Virus record (IMG/VR): IMGVR_UViG_3300000101_003737
Location: 1 to 26,900 of that record
Origin: a virus
DNA length: 26,900 bases
Reading direction: 5' to 3' (one strand)
Below the pieces are notes generated by a model, which did not search any database, had not been told where the DNA came from, and saw nothing but the letters and a program-made list of their open reading frames with translations. Shown piece after piece: positions 1 through 7,517 of the stretch (the stretch's first letter is position 1; each line of letters begins with the position of its first letter). Made by a program: the position numbers and the translations under genes.

Positions 1-2
1 CT

Positions 3-131
3 TATAGTTGTAGCGATGAACCTCTAGGTACGCTTAAAGACGGTTTTACGCTGTTTAAGACACCATCTAAGTGTGTAACTGATACGTGTGTTAGTAGTGC
101 AGATAATAAAATACCAAAGGTACAACTATGA
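3..131 (+). CDS. C-terminal fragment of a probable radical SAM protein (5' end outside the window)
   Basis: Frame 3 is open from the first base of the window to a TGA at 129-131, giving about 42 residues. The other two forward frames stop within the first 30 bases. The tail holds CVTDTC followed by a D five residues after the second Cys and then IPK. This matches, at the same spacing, the tail of the radical SAM protein at 5874-6833 (CGTKVC-like CGKTVC, then D, then IRK). A Cys followed by a PLG/PIG motif also precedes it in both. I infer the end of a paralogous SPASM-like auxiliary-cluster region. The stop overlaps the next start by four bases (ATGA), so the genes are probably translationally coupled. 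The fragment is too short for certainty. Confidence 0.5.
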   Translation, partial: YSCSDEPLGTLKDGFTLFKTPSKCVTDTCVSSADNKIPKVQL

Positions 132-442
132 AGAAGTTATGGGAACGCTATAAGGCGCATGATAAAAAAGTAAAAGAAGCACAAGCAAACTTTAAAGTTT
201 CTGATATAAAGAACAAATACGTTAGAGCATTGATGTGGATTTTTATGCTTAAATTTGTATGGGATATTACTACATTATTTGAAAAGTATTTGCCTATGCC
301 AATAGTATATAAAATACTAGGATTAGGATGGACAAAGTTAGGCTATTATGTGTTTTGGTTATTATGGTTTATATTCTTAGTAGTAGTATTATACAATGTA
401 TTAGGTGAAGAAGCCTTTGATAAGTTAGTTAACGAATTATGA
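128..442 (+). CDS. Small membrane protein of unknown function
   Basis: This 104-residue protein has a charged, Lys-rich N-terminus (about residues 1-30). A first hydrophobic stretch follows at about 34-50 (ALMWIFMLKFVWDITTLF) and a second, longer one at about 72-93 with many Trp, Phe, Leu and Val. The end is acidic. It looks like an integral inner-membrane protein with one or two helices. There is no signal-peptidase site or recognisable domain. It overlaps both neighbours by four bases (ATGA at each end), so it belongs to the enzyme operon. A membrane anchor or holin-like role cannot be told from sequence, and nothing specifically supports a holin. Confidence 0.7.
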   Translation: MKKLWERYKAHDKKVKEAQANFKVSDIKNKYVRALMWIFMLKFVWDITTLFEKYLPMPIVYKILGLGWTKLGYYVFWLLWFIFLVVVLYNVLGEEAFDKLVNEL

Positions 443-1050
443 AAATAGATATTAAAGATATTAAGTTTTGGATGGACGCTATTCGCAACAGCGATGATAG
501 AAGCCGTACCTTAGAAAGTTTCTGGGGTGGACAACTAGAGTCTAAAACTTGGTTAGTTGAATCTTTAAGTGCAAAAGCTAAAACAATTAGTAATGCTAAT
601 GCTGTTATACATGGTGGTTGGAATGGTGTGTTAGCAAATATGCTATTCAATAGTGAGATTGGTATTAAACATATTATAAGTGTAGACCTTGATCCTGTTT
701 GTAAAAAAATTGCAAGTACAGTAAATAAACGACAAGAAATGGAAGGTATGTTTGAAGCAGTTACAGGAGATATGTGTAGTTACGAATATACAACTAGTCC
801 TTACTTTGTTATTAATACAAGTTGCGAACATATTACACCAGAACAATATATGCAATGGTTAAATAATATACCAAAGGGTACAAAGATAGTTTTACAATCT
901 AATAACTATTCTGAATTAGAAGAACATGTTAACTGTAGCGAAACGCTAGACGAGTTTGTAAAGAAATCAAAGTTAAATGTTGAAGTTGCAAAAGAATTAC
1001 AATTAACAAAGTATAAAAGATTTATGATCATAGGAACAAAAGATGTATAA
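439..1050 (+). CDS. Class I SAM-dependent methyltransferase-like protein
   Basis: The 203-residue protein shows a Rossmann-type methyltransferase pattern. A glycine-rich motif I follows a hydrophobic strand (AVIHGGWNGVLA, about residues 55-66). An acidic strand end follows (SVDLDP, D83), as expected for the ribose-binding residue of S-adenosylmethionine. A motif IV-like segment is seen at about 123-132 (FVINTSCEHIT). The HGGWNG loop is not the classical GxGxG, so the assignment is by pattern rather than exact signature. The methyl acceptor is unknown. The start overlaps the upstream stop (ATGA) and the gene runs 8 bases into the next one. The setting suggests it modifies a protein or product of this island, which is inference. 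Confidence 0.6.
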   Translation: MKIDIKDIKFWMDAIRNSDDRSRTLESFWGGQLESKTWLVESLSAKAKTISNANAVIHGGWNGVLANMLFNSEIGIKHIISVDLDPVCKKIASTVNKRQEMEGMFEAVTGDMCSYEYTTSPYFVINTSCEHITPEQYMQWLNNIPKGTKIVLQSNNYSELEEHVNCSETLDEFVKKSKLNVEVAKELQLTKYKRFMIIGTKDV

Positions 1051-2041
1051 TTACGAAGACGTAACAGCAATACATTTAGAAGTAACTTCGAAATGCCAAG
1101 CAAAATGTCCTATGTGTCCAAGACGGTTACATGGTGGGCCATTACTTGAAGGATTAGATCTTACAGAAATTAATTACCAAACGTTTACTGAATGGTTTCC
1201 TATAAGTTTTGTACAGCAATTAAAGTTTCTTAGTATGTGCGGAAACTTAGGCGATCCTATCATGGCCAAAGATACACTAGGTATAATGCAATATCTACGT
1301 AAGCATAATCCTTTTATGACTTTGCAAATGCACACTAACGGAAGTGCTAGAACAACAGATTGGTTTAAGGGTCTAGCAGATGTAGGAGTAAAAATTGTAT
1401 TTGGTATTGACGGATTAGGAGATACTCATTCATTATATAGAATTAGTACAAACTATGAGAAAATTTTAGAAAACGCACAAGCATTTATAGGTGCAGGTGG
1501 TGATGCACGTTGGGATATGTTAGTATTCAAACACAATGAACATCAAGTAGATGCATGTGAACAGTTAAGCAAAGACTTAGGCTTTAAAGGATTTAGCATT
1601 AAGCATACTACAAGATTTAAAGATGGTAAGTTTGATGTAATAGATGACAACTATAATGTTACACATACACTATTACCATCGCAAAAAAGTTTAGAAATGA
1701 TTGCACCAGCAGAAAAAGCTAGGAACGAAACATTACCAACTATTAATTGTAAAGCAGTTGAAGATAAGCAAATGTATATTAGTGCTAATGGAAATGTTAG
1801 TCCGTGCTGTTGGTTAGATTTAGAATGGTTACCACAACATGCCCATTCAAAAATAGATTATATGATAAAAATTAAAGAATTTCCTAACTTGCACACACAG
1901 TCATTGAAAGAAATATTTGATAGTAACTTCTTTAATAAAATTAGTAGTTGTTGGACTAGTACAGGATTAAAAGAATGTTCAAAACAATGTGGAAGTTTTG
2001 ATAAAATGAATGCACAATTTGAAAGGCATGAACATGCGTAA
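1043..2041 (+). CDS. Radical SAM enzyme with C-terminal SPASM-like domain
   Basis: The N-terminus carries the canonical CxxxCxxC motif that binds the radical SAM [4Fe-4S] cluster (C18, C22, C25 in SKCQAKCPMCPRR). Later Cys residues (C236, C255, C256, C303, C312, C316) sit where SPASM or twitch domains bind auxiliary clusters. The segment ISANGNVSPCCW is typical of that domain. SPASM enzymes commonly modify peptides or proteins, for example as anaerobic sulfatase-maturating enzymes and RiPP maturases; the substrate here is unknown. The 332-residue length is normal. The closest relative in the window is the minus-strand protein at 12448-13425, which shares the Asn-Cys/Lys-Cys motif, the PCC motif and the C-terminal Cys pair. 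It is followed by a second radical SAM gene that overlaps its end. Confidence 0.85.
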   Translation: MYNYEDVTAIHLEVTSKCQAKCPMCPRRLHGGPLLEGLDLTEINYQTFTEWFPISFVQQLKFLSMCGNLGDPIMAKDTLGIMQYLRKHNPFMTLQMHTNGSARTTDWFKGLADVGVKIVFGIDGLGDTHSLYRISTNYEKILENAQAFIGAGGDARWDMLVFKHNEHQVDACEQLSKDLGFKGFSIKHTTRFKDGKFDVIDDNYNVTHTLLPSQKSLEMIAPAEKARNETLPTINCKAVEDKQMYISANGNVSPCCWLDLEWLPQHAHSKIDYMIKIKEFPNLHTQSLKEIFDSNFFNKISSCWTSTGLKECSKQCGSFDKMNAQFERHEHA

Positions 2042-3335
2042 GACGTTTTGTCCTTTACCATGGATACACTTAGCAACACGCCCCAATGGTGACGTTAGAG
2101 TTTGTTGTACTGCTAATGCATCAGGTGCTGGACTTGAAGATGACAAAACAGTAGGCCTTGTTAAAAAGGACGGTATTGCTATGAACATGCGTGACCATAC
2201 TATTGAAGAAGTATGGAACAGTGAACATATGCGTAATACAAGATTGCAAATGCTAAATGACGAAGTACCTGCAAGTTGTCGTAAATGTTTTGCAGAAGAG
2301 GAAAAAGGTATTGTAAGTAAGCGCCAATGGGAAACTAAAGTGTGGGAAAAGCGTTTAGATATTGATAGCATTGTAGATCAAACAGATGCAGACGGTAACT
2401 TACCTGTTAACATTCCTTACTTTGATTTACGCCTTGGTAACTTGTGCCAATTAAAGTGTGTAATGTGTAGTCCACATGATTCAAGTAGTTGGATTAAAGA
2501 ATGGAAGCTACAAAAACCTAAATACAAAAACAAAGACTTAATTGCAGAACAAAGTTGGGATCAAGATTTTGATTATACTTGGTATAAGAAAGGATCATTT
2601 CTCGATTCTATGAAAGACCAGTCACAACACATTAAAGAATTATATTTTGCAGGCGGAGAACCTTTACTAATACCAGAGCATTATGCTATACTAGAGTTTA
2701 TGGTTGACAACGGCTTTAGTAAAAATATTTGTATACGTTATAACAGTAATGGATTAGAACTACCTGATAAACTATTTGCATTGTGGAAACACTTTCAAGA
2801 AGTAACATTTAACTTTAGTATTGATGCATACGGAGATAAGAATGATTATATACGCTATCCTAGTAAATGGCAAGACGTAAGTGCAAACTTACATAAATTA
2901 GATAACGCAGGATCTAATATTAGAGTTAATATGGCTTGTGCAGTACAGTTGTTAAATGTAGCATACATACACGAACTTGCTGAATGGAAAATAGAGCAAA
3001 AGTTTAATAATATTAATGTATTACCTTTTGGTGGCGGTCTTATTGGAACACACCTTGTATATTTTCCAAGTTATTTGAATGTACGAGTATTACCACAAGA
3101 GTATAAAGAATTTGCTAAGGATAATATTGAAAGATTTATTGATAGTCAAAAATTTAATACTGAGTGGAATCAACATGCAATGGGGAAACAGAGATTCAAA
3201 GGTATAGTAGAATATATGATGAGCGAAGATTGGTCTAATAAATTGCCTCAACTACAAGATTATTTAAGAGTATTAGACGAACGTCGTGGAACAGACTTTA
3301 GAAAAACATTTACAGAATTAGGAAAACATATATAA
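2034..3335 (+). CDS. Radical SAM enzyme with N-terminal SPASM/twitch-like Cys module
   Basis: The start is taken at ATG 2034 (MRKTFCPLPW), preceded by GAAAGG at seven bases and overlapping the upstream stop; in-frame ATGs at 2010 and 2028 lack this. The 433-residue protein begins with a Cys module (C6, C24-C25, C82, C85). That module resembles a SPASM/twitch domain placed before the barrel. The radical SAM motif follows at C138, C142 and C145 (NLCQLKCVMC), and the AGGEPLL segment matches the SAM-binding GGE motif. Paralogues with the same order lie at 7498-8619 and 11385-12458. It forms a two-gene cassette with the preceding SPASM enzyme. The stop and the next start share a base (TAATG). Confidence 0.85.
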   Translation: MRKTFCPLPWIHLATRPNGDVRVCCTANASGAGLEDDKTVGLVKKDGIAMNMRDHTIEEVWNSEHMRNTRLQMLNDEVPASCRKCFAEEEKGIVSKRQWETKVWEKRLDIDSIVDQTDADGNLPVNIPYFDLRLGNLCQLKCVMCSPHDSSSWIKEWKLQKPKYKNKDLIAEQSWDQDFDYTWYKKGSFLDSMKDQSQHIKELYFAGGEPLLIPEHYAILEFMVDNGFSKNICIRYNSNGLELPDKLFALWKHFQEVTFNFSIDAYGDKNDYIRYPSKWQDVSANLHKLDNAGSNIRVNMACAVQLLNVAYIHELAEWKIEQKFNNINVLPFGGGLIGTHLVYFPSYLNVRVLPQEYKEFAKDNIERFIDSQKFNTEWNQHAMGKQRFKGIVEYMMSEDWSNKLPQLQDYLRVLDERRGTDFRKTFTELGKHI

Positions 3336-3913
3336 TGGACGTAGGATATAAAGTTGTTTGCCATGATGTAGATCCTATAGAACTACATGAACAAACTGTT
3401 ATTGGTACAGAAGAAAAAAATGCAAATCTTATTGTGCGTTCTACTGCTAACGAACAGTTGTTATATATTGACGGAGCCACAGGCGGCAATGAACCTATTT
3501 TTCTTGGAATAACTAAATCAAGAGGAACACAGCAGAATAAGTTACCAGTCGAACCAGGAGATAACTTAGGTGGTGTTCAAATTTATGGAAGAACTAAGCC
3601 AGGCAGTAGTTTAGGGTATTGTCATGATGAAACACCGTTGAATGGTGCTATACAATTTTTTGTATCTAAAGATTATAATAAACAAGGTGCAGTTGCTAAT
3701 GAGATGGTTATAGCATTGTCTAATAATACAGACATGTCTATTAAATTAAAACTTGATAGTAATGGTAACTTAATTACACAAGGTAATATAACTAGTGGTA
3801 ATTTAAAAATAACAGACACAGTAGTTAACGAAGTAGGACCAATAGAGAAATATGTTCAAGTTGAATTAGATGGCAACAAATATGCTATGCCATTGTACAG
3901 GATATCAACATGA
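3335..3913 (+). CDS. Phage fibre-type domain protein inside the enzyme operon
   Basis: This 192-residue protein is not an enzyme by appearance. It has alternating short beta-type segments rich in Gly, Asn and Thr. The pattern SRGTQQNKLPVEPGDNLGG, then an Ala/Ile strand, then KLKLDSNGNLITQGNI resembles the C-terminal half of the fibre protein at 22680-24053 (TPTQGTAGDYLGAID, AFQID, MSIMSNGWVAI). I infer a shared tail-fibre or trimeric spike domain. It lacks the Mtd-like N-terminus of that protein, so it may be an accessory fibre subunit or a modular tip. It is coupled to its neighbours by TAATG upstream and ATGA downstream. It is thus co-translated with radical SAM and methyltransferase-like genes and is a candidate substrate. 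The function is otherwise unproven. Confidence 0.6.
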   Translation: MDVGYKVVCHDVDPIELHEQTVIGTEEKNANLIVRSTANEQLLYIDGATGGNEPIFLGITKSRGTQQNKLPVEPGDNLGGVQIYGRTKPGSSLGYCHDETPLNGAIQFFVSKDYNKQGAVANEMVIALSNNTDMSIKLKLDSNGNLITQGNITSGNLKITDTVVNEVGPIEKYVQVELDGNKYAMPLYRIST

Positions 3914-4599
3914 ACAAAATAACTTGGAAACATATTGACTATAACAACGACAGTCTTAATAGTATAGCAAGAAATATTGCTGAGTATCATACTGCTCATG
4001 CACTAAAAGTTAAGTATTCTACAACTAAAGGAGTACCGCTAGGAACTATCTTCTTAGATGACAAACATACAGTTGAAAATATCAGTGTGTTGAATAGTAT
4101 TTTAAATTATAATGTATATTTTAAAAAGAATACTGAAGTACCATTAAAAACAATAATTGATCCTGATTGTGTTGTTGCGTTAGCAAGTGGTGACACTCCA
4201 AGTCAGTTACTAGCCAAACATACATATGTTATTGACATTAGTCCAATGGCATTAGAAAAAACAAAAGAAAAATATAATATAGATGTAGCTAAGAGCTACA
4301 ATTACAACCAAGTTGATTTATTTGATATACCAGCTGTAAAAAAGTTTTTAACAAAATGCCAAGGTAATGTAGGATTATTTTGTTTAAGTAATGTATTTTT
4401 ATACTTTCCTAATTGCGTAATGTTTGATGCAAAGGCAAGACTTAAAAAACAAAACGAATTAATTAGTTTATTAGCACAAGATAAAATTAAATGGTATGTT
4501 GATATGATAACAGTCAACGGAACATATATTCAAACACTAGCAAGTGAATTAGTAGACATGACGTTAGACGATAAATTTAAGGTATTGCCATGGATCTAG
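3910..4599 (+). CDS. Probable SAM-dependent methyltransferase-like protein
   Basis: The 229-residue protein has a pattern suggestive of a Rossmann methyltransferase. A strand and loop VVALASGDTPSQ occur at about residues 88-99. Then TYVIDISPMALEKTKEKY follows, with D109 in the position expected of the acidic residue after strand beta2, and then LFCLSNVFLYFPN as a motif IV-like strand. The glycine loop is degenerate, so this is weaker than the call at 439-1050. The N-terminal 80 residues are not recognised. It overlaps both neighbours, by four bases upstream and ten bases downstream. Confidence 0.45.
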   Translation: MNKITWKHIDYNNDSLNSIARNIAEYHTAHALKVKYSTTKGVPLGTIFLDDKHTVENISVLNSILNYNVYFKKNTEVPLKTIIDPDCVVALASGDTPSQLLAKHTYVIDISPMALEKTKEKYNIDVAKSYNYNQVDLFDIPAVKKFLTKCQGNVGLFCLSNVFLYFPNCVMFDAKARLKKQNELISLLAQDKIKWYVDMITVNGTYIQTLASELVDMTLDDKFKVLPWI

Positions 4600-5234
4600 T
4601 AGAAAAATTTAACTGGATTAGACACAACAGCGGTCTTGCTACACTTCTGTTAGATATTCCAAAGCCTTCAAATGATATTAGAGATGAAATATTAAAAAGT
4701 GTTGACATTGCTGTTCCTCATAGAGATACTGATGGCAAAGGTTGGCGCAGTTTAACACTTCACGGACACAGTTCTATAATGACTGACAGTGATGATGCTT
4801 ACGAAGAAAAAGGATTCACATTAGGTACTAAAGAATGGACTGATATAGCAAAGCACTTTCCGTTAACTAAACAATGGATTATTAAGAATATACCTTTTGA
4901 AAAGTATGGAAGAATTAGAATAATGATAGTTGACCCAGGCGGGTATGTTAGTCCACACAAAGACTTTTTACATGGACAATTACTAGGCGGAATCAATATT
5001 GCTATTACACATCCTAAAGAAGTAGTGTTTAACATTGAAAATTATGGTAATGTAGAATGGCAAGAAGGTGAATCAAGACTAATTGATCTAGGAAGTATAC
5101 ACCAAATTACAAACAACAGTAGCAAATCTAGGATACATATAATTGTACACAGTGAACCAATTGATCAGTGGAATGAAACAATTATGCAATTAGTCTGCAA
5201 CAGTTACAACAAGGAATATGATGGAACAAAATAA
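4590..5234 (+). CDS. Fe(II)/2-oxoglutarate oxygenase, aspartyl/asparaginyl beta-hydroxylase type (group A)
   Basis: The protein has the 2OG-oxygenase double-stranded beta-helix signature. The metal ligands are HxD at H123/D125 (SPHKDF) and a distal H171 (GSIHQITNN). R181 sits about ten residues later, suited to binding 2-oxoglutarate. The order PGGYVSPHKD, then strands, then SRIHIIVH is that of the Asp/Asn beta-hydroxylase family, whose known members hydroxylate protein side chains. The N-terminal signature PHRDTDGKGWRSLTLHG is almost repeated in the protein at 13465-14166, so the two are paralogues. At 214 residues it is a catalytic domain only, with no membrane anchor or TPR. The acceptor is unknown. 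Its 3' end overlaps the next oxygenase gene by 17 bases. Confidence 0.8.
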   Translation: MDLVEKFNWIRHNSGLATLLLDIPKPSNDIRDEILKSVDIAVPHRDTDGKGWRSLTLHGHSSIMTDSDDAYEEKGFTLGTKEWTDIAKHFPLTKQWIIKNIPFEKYGRIRIMIVDPGGYVSPHKDFLHGQLLGGINIAITHPKEVVFNIENYGNVEWQEGESRLIDLGSIHQITNNSSKSRIHIIVHSEPIDQWNETIMQLVCNSYNKEYDGTK

Positions 5235-5877
5235 TATTGAAAGAGCATTACTATGGAATAGCCTGTGTAACATGGGAGACATGGTTAAACTAAAGTTAAA
5301 AGTTGACGGACACAACCTTGTACAAGAACTAGAGCAATTTAAAGATAACTGGTGTCCTTATAACCAAAAGAAAGATGCCCATAACAATCGTTGGGGCTTA
5401 CCTGTTACAAGTCACACAGGTGATGTAATGGACAACTATCATTTGAATAGCTTTGGTCACATGCAACGCTATCACGATGTTGAGATGAAAGAAGAAAACT
5501 TTACAACACCAACAGAAGTGTATAACAAAATTCCACAACTTGCTAGTTTAGTAGATACGTTTGCACCAGACCTTGGGCGTGTACATTTACTTAGAGTAGA
5601 TGAAGGTGGATTTTTTCCACCACACAGAGACTTTCCAGGTGTAGGACCAGAGTACTTTAGATTGTTATGTACATTTGGTAAAGCACAACCAGAAAACTAT
5701 GCACATATACTTGACAAGCAATTAATTTATCCTGATCCAGAGTATGTACATTTTATTAACTTCCAAAAAGAACATAGTGTATTCAGTTATACTAATGGAC
5801 TACATTCATTAATCCTTACAGTTAAACTAAATCAACGTACACACGATTTAATTATTAAGAATAGTATGAGCGAATGA
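5218..5877 (+). CDS. Fe(II)/2-oxoglutarate oxygenase-like protein (group C)
   Basis: The 219-residue protein carries VDEGGFFPPHRDFPG with an HxD pair at H136/D138, and a candidate distal His at H186 (KEHSVFSYTNG). Spacing and strand pattern match a 2OG oxygenase jelly roll. The Arg usually found about ten residues after the distal His is not evident. The equivalent stretch reads NGLHSLILTV, so 2-oxoglutarate binding may be altered. It is clearly more distant from the other six oxygenases in the window. AAGGA lies just upstream; ATG 5218 or 5221 could both start it. It overlaps the preceding oxygenase by 17 bases and the next radical SAM gene by four. Confidence 0.65.
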   Translation: MMEQNNIERALLWNSLCNMGDMVKLKLKVDGHNLVQELEQFKDNWCPYNQKKDAHNNRWGLPVTSHTGDVMDNYHLNSFGHMQRYHDVEMKEENFTTPTEVYNKIPQLASLVDTFAPDLGRVHLLRVDEGGFFPPHRDFPGVGPEYFRLLCTFGKAQPENYAHILDKQLIYPDPEYVHFINFQKEHSVFSYTNGLHSLILTVKLNQRTHDLIIKNSMSE

Positions 5878-6833
5878 AGCTAGATTATCAAGATAAAACA
5901 AAAGAAGATTGGTTCTTAGTTAGTTGGACATTAAGTAATAAATGTAATTACAAATGTTCTTACTGCCCAGACATATTACACAACGGAACTACAGGACAGC
6001 CCAAATGGGAAACTGTTAAAAACTTTGTTGAAAATTTTAAAGTACCTTCTAAAGAAATTTGTTACAGACTTAGTGGCGGAGAACCTACTTATTGGAAACA
6101 CTTTATTGATCTTGCAAAACTTGTTAAGGAACAAGGACACACATTTAGTTTTGTTACAAACGGTAGTCAATCAGTTGATTACTTTAAAAAAATAGATCCG
6201 TATACTGATGGTATGCTTATGAGTTATCATCCAGAGTATTCAAGTTCATCACACTTTGTAGAAATTGCAAATGCAACAAAGTGTGAAATTATTGTTAACC
6301 TAATGTTACCACCAGGTAAAGAAGCATTTGACGAACAGTATAAAATAGCACAATACTTGTTTGATAGAACAGATAGGATGTCAATATATCCTAAAGTTAT
6401 TTTAGATAAAACAGACGGAGAGCATATTACTAATACTGTGTCTCCTTATAGTAGTGAACAAAAAGAAATTATTGGTGCTTGGCCGTTTGCAAGACAAGTT
6501 AATGATGAGAACTTACACCGAGGTGATCTTAAACTTGACGAACAACCTGTAACAGCAAACGATTTAATTATATCAGGAATGAATAATTTTGCTGGTTGGA
6601 AATGCTGGGCAGGTATTGACGGAGTAAATGTTGATATGTGGGGAAACCTATATAGAGCAGATTGTCAGTTTGGAGGACCAATAGGAAATATGGAACGATA
6701 TAGATTACCAACTGAACCTATTACATGCGGAAAAACTGTGTGCGGATGTTTGAGTGATATATACATACGGAAGGACCGTGGAGATGGACGAAGCAGAACT
6801 GAAAGAAGCATACCGACTGTTTTGGCTAGTTAA
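5874..6833 (+). CDS. Radical SAM enzyme, third subfamily
   Basis: The CxxxCxxC motif lies at C24, C28 and C31 (NKCNYKCSYC), and RLSGGEPTY at about residues 65-73 matches the SAM-binding GGE segment. C-terminal Cys at 244, 264, 285, 290 and 292 suggest an auxiliary iron-sulfur cluster. The tail is similar to the partial protein at 3-131. The last 20 residues are Arg-rich and extend beyond the end of that relative. They overlap the small gene at 6784-6972 by 50 bases, which could reflect a recent change of stop codon. At 319 residues it is a compact radical SAM protein; a QueE-like role is not indicated by context. The product is unknown. Confidence 0.8.
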   Translation: MKLDYQDKTKEDWFLVSWTLSNKCNYKCSYCPDILHNGTTGQPKWETVKNFVENFKVPSKEICYRLSGGEPTYWKHFIDLAKLVKEQGHTFSFVTNGSQSVDYFKKIDPYTDGMLMSYHPEYSSSSHFVEIANATKCEIIVNLMLPPGKEAFDEQYKIAQYLFDRTDRMSIYPKVILDKTDGEHITNTVSPYSSEQKEIIGAWPFARQVNDENLHRGDLKLDEQPVTANDLIISGMNNFAGWKCWAGIDGVNVDMWGNLYRADCQFGGPIGNMERYRLPTEPITCGKTVCGCLSDIYIRKDRGDGRSRTERSIPTVLAS

Positions 6834-6972
6834 AGGACATATGAATTGTAGTGACGAAACAGCATTAAGTTCGGCTGATGGTTATTTTAAAAGATTATGG
6901 AACAATAACGAAAGATCAGAATATGGAATGGAAGGTTTTGAAGAGGCTTATTCAAAGAAAAAATTAATATGA
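6784..6972 (+). CDS. Small acidic/helical protein of unknown function
   Basis: This is a 62-residue ORF. I take the start at ATG 6784 (MDEAELKEAYRLFW), preceded by GGAAGG and GTGGAG, rather than the upstream ATG at 6754 buried in the radical SAM gene. It is rich in Glu, Lys and Tyr, predicted helical, with one Cys. It has no leader/core architecture that would mark it as a RiPP precursor, though its size and position directly after a radical SAM gene make that worth excluding. Its stop overlaps the next start by four bases (ATGA), which supports it as a real coupled gene. Confidence 0.55.
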   Translation: MDEAELKEAYRLFWLVKGHMNCSDETALSSADGYFKRLWNNNERSEYGMEGFEEAYSKKKLI

Positions 6973-7517
6973 AAATAATTATAACAGGCAATCCTAATTA
7001 TGAAGGTCTTTGTAAAGGACTATACAAAGCGTACAATGGTAACCAATTAGAATTTATTGGTAGACATAACGGTTGGGATATGCAAGACTTAGATGCTGTT
7101 GCAGATTATATAAAAGACTATGATGTATTTGTAAACAGTTTGTTAATACCAGATAACGGCCAGGAAGAATTGTTACATAAAGTTTACAAAACCTTCAAAG
7201 GGTCACATATAATTAACATTTCTAGTACAACAAGTTATTGGGGTGACGGTTATAGTCCAAAGGGTTACCTTGAAAGCAAAACTGCATTAGACAACGCAAG
7301 TAAAACATATTCACAATATTGTGCCTTTGGTGATAGTAAAATTCGTGTAAGCAATATTGCGTTTGGTCAACTTGATTCTAAAAAAACAAATGATAATAGT
7401 AATTCTAAAAAGATTAGTTTGCTTGATGCAGGTAAACTTGTTAAGTGGTTAATTGATAGTCCACGCAATACAAACATTCACTATCTTGCAGTCGATCCTA
7501 TTCAAACAACTCTTTAA
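6969..7517 (+). CDS. Short-chain dehydrogenase/reductase-like protein
   Basis: The 182-residue protein starts with a Rossmann-type strand (MKIIITGNPNYEG). It has the SDR-like arrangement NISSTTSYWG at about residues 83-92, then GYLESK with Tyr100 and Lys104 in a YxxxK motif. Ser86 or its neighbour is placed about 14 residues before the Tyr. The nucleotide-binding TGxxxGxG loop is degenerate (TGNPNYEGL) and the protein is shorter than the usual 250 residues. Cofactor use may therefore be altered or lost. The last gene of the block, it runs 20 bases into the convergent gene at 7498-8619. Confidence 0.6.
   Translation: MKIIITGNPNYEGLCKGLYKAYNGNQLEFIGRHNGWDMQDLDAVADYIKDYDVFVNSLLIPDNGQEELLHKVYKTFKGSHIINISSTTSYWGDGYSPKGYLESKTALDNASKTYSQYCAFGDSKIRVSNIAFGQLDSKKTNDNSNSKKISLLDAGKLVKWLIDSPRNTNIHYLAVDPIQTTL

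Noticed and set aside
128-442. Holin
   Set aside because: Two hydrophobic stretches alone are not enough, and no endolysin or lysis gene is adjacent; the gene is coupled to enzymes of the island.
5874-6833. QueE-type 7-deazaguanine radical SAM enzyme
   Set aside because: The protein is longer than QueE, has extra C-terminal Cys, and no queC, queD or folE genes lie nearby.
6784-6972. Small ORF next to a radical SAM gene as a RiPP precursor peptide
   Set aside because: No leader/core split, no Cys-, Gly- or Ser/Thr-rich core, no cleavage motif and no transporter or peptidase beside it. It remains a small unknown protein.
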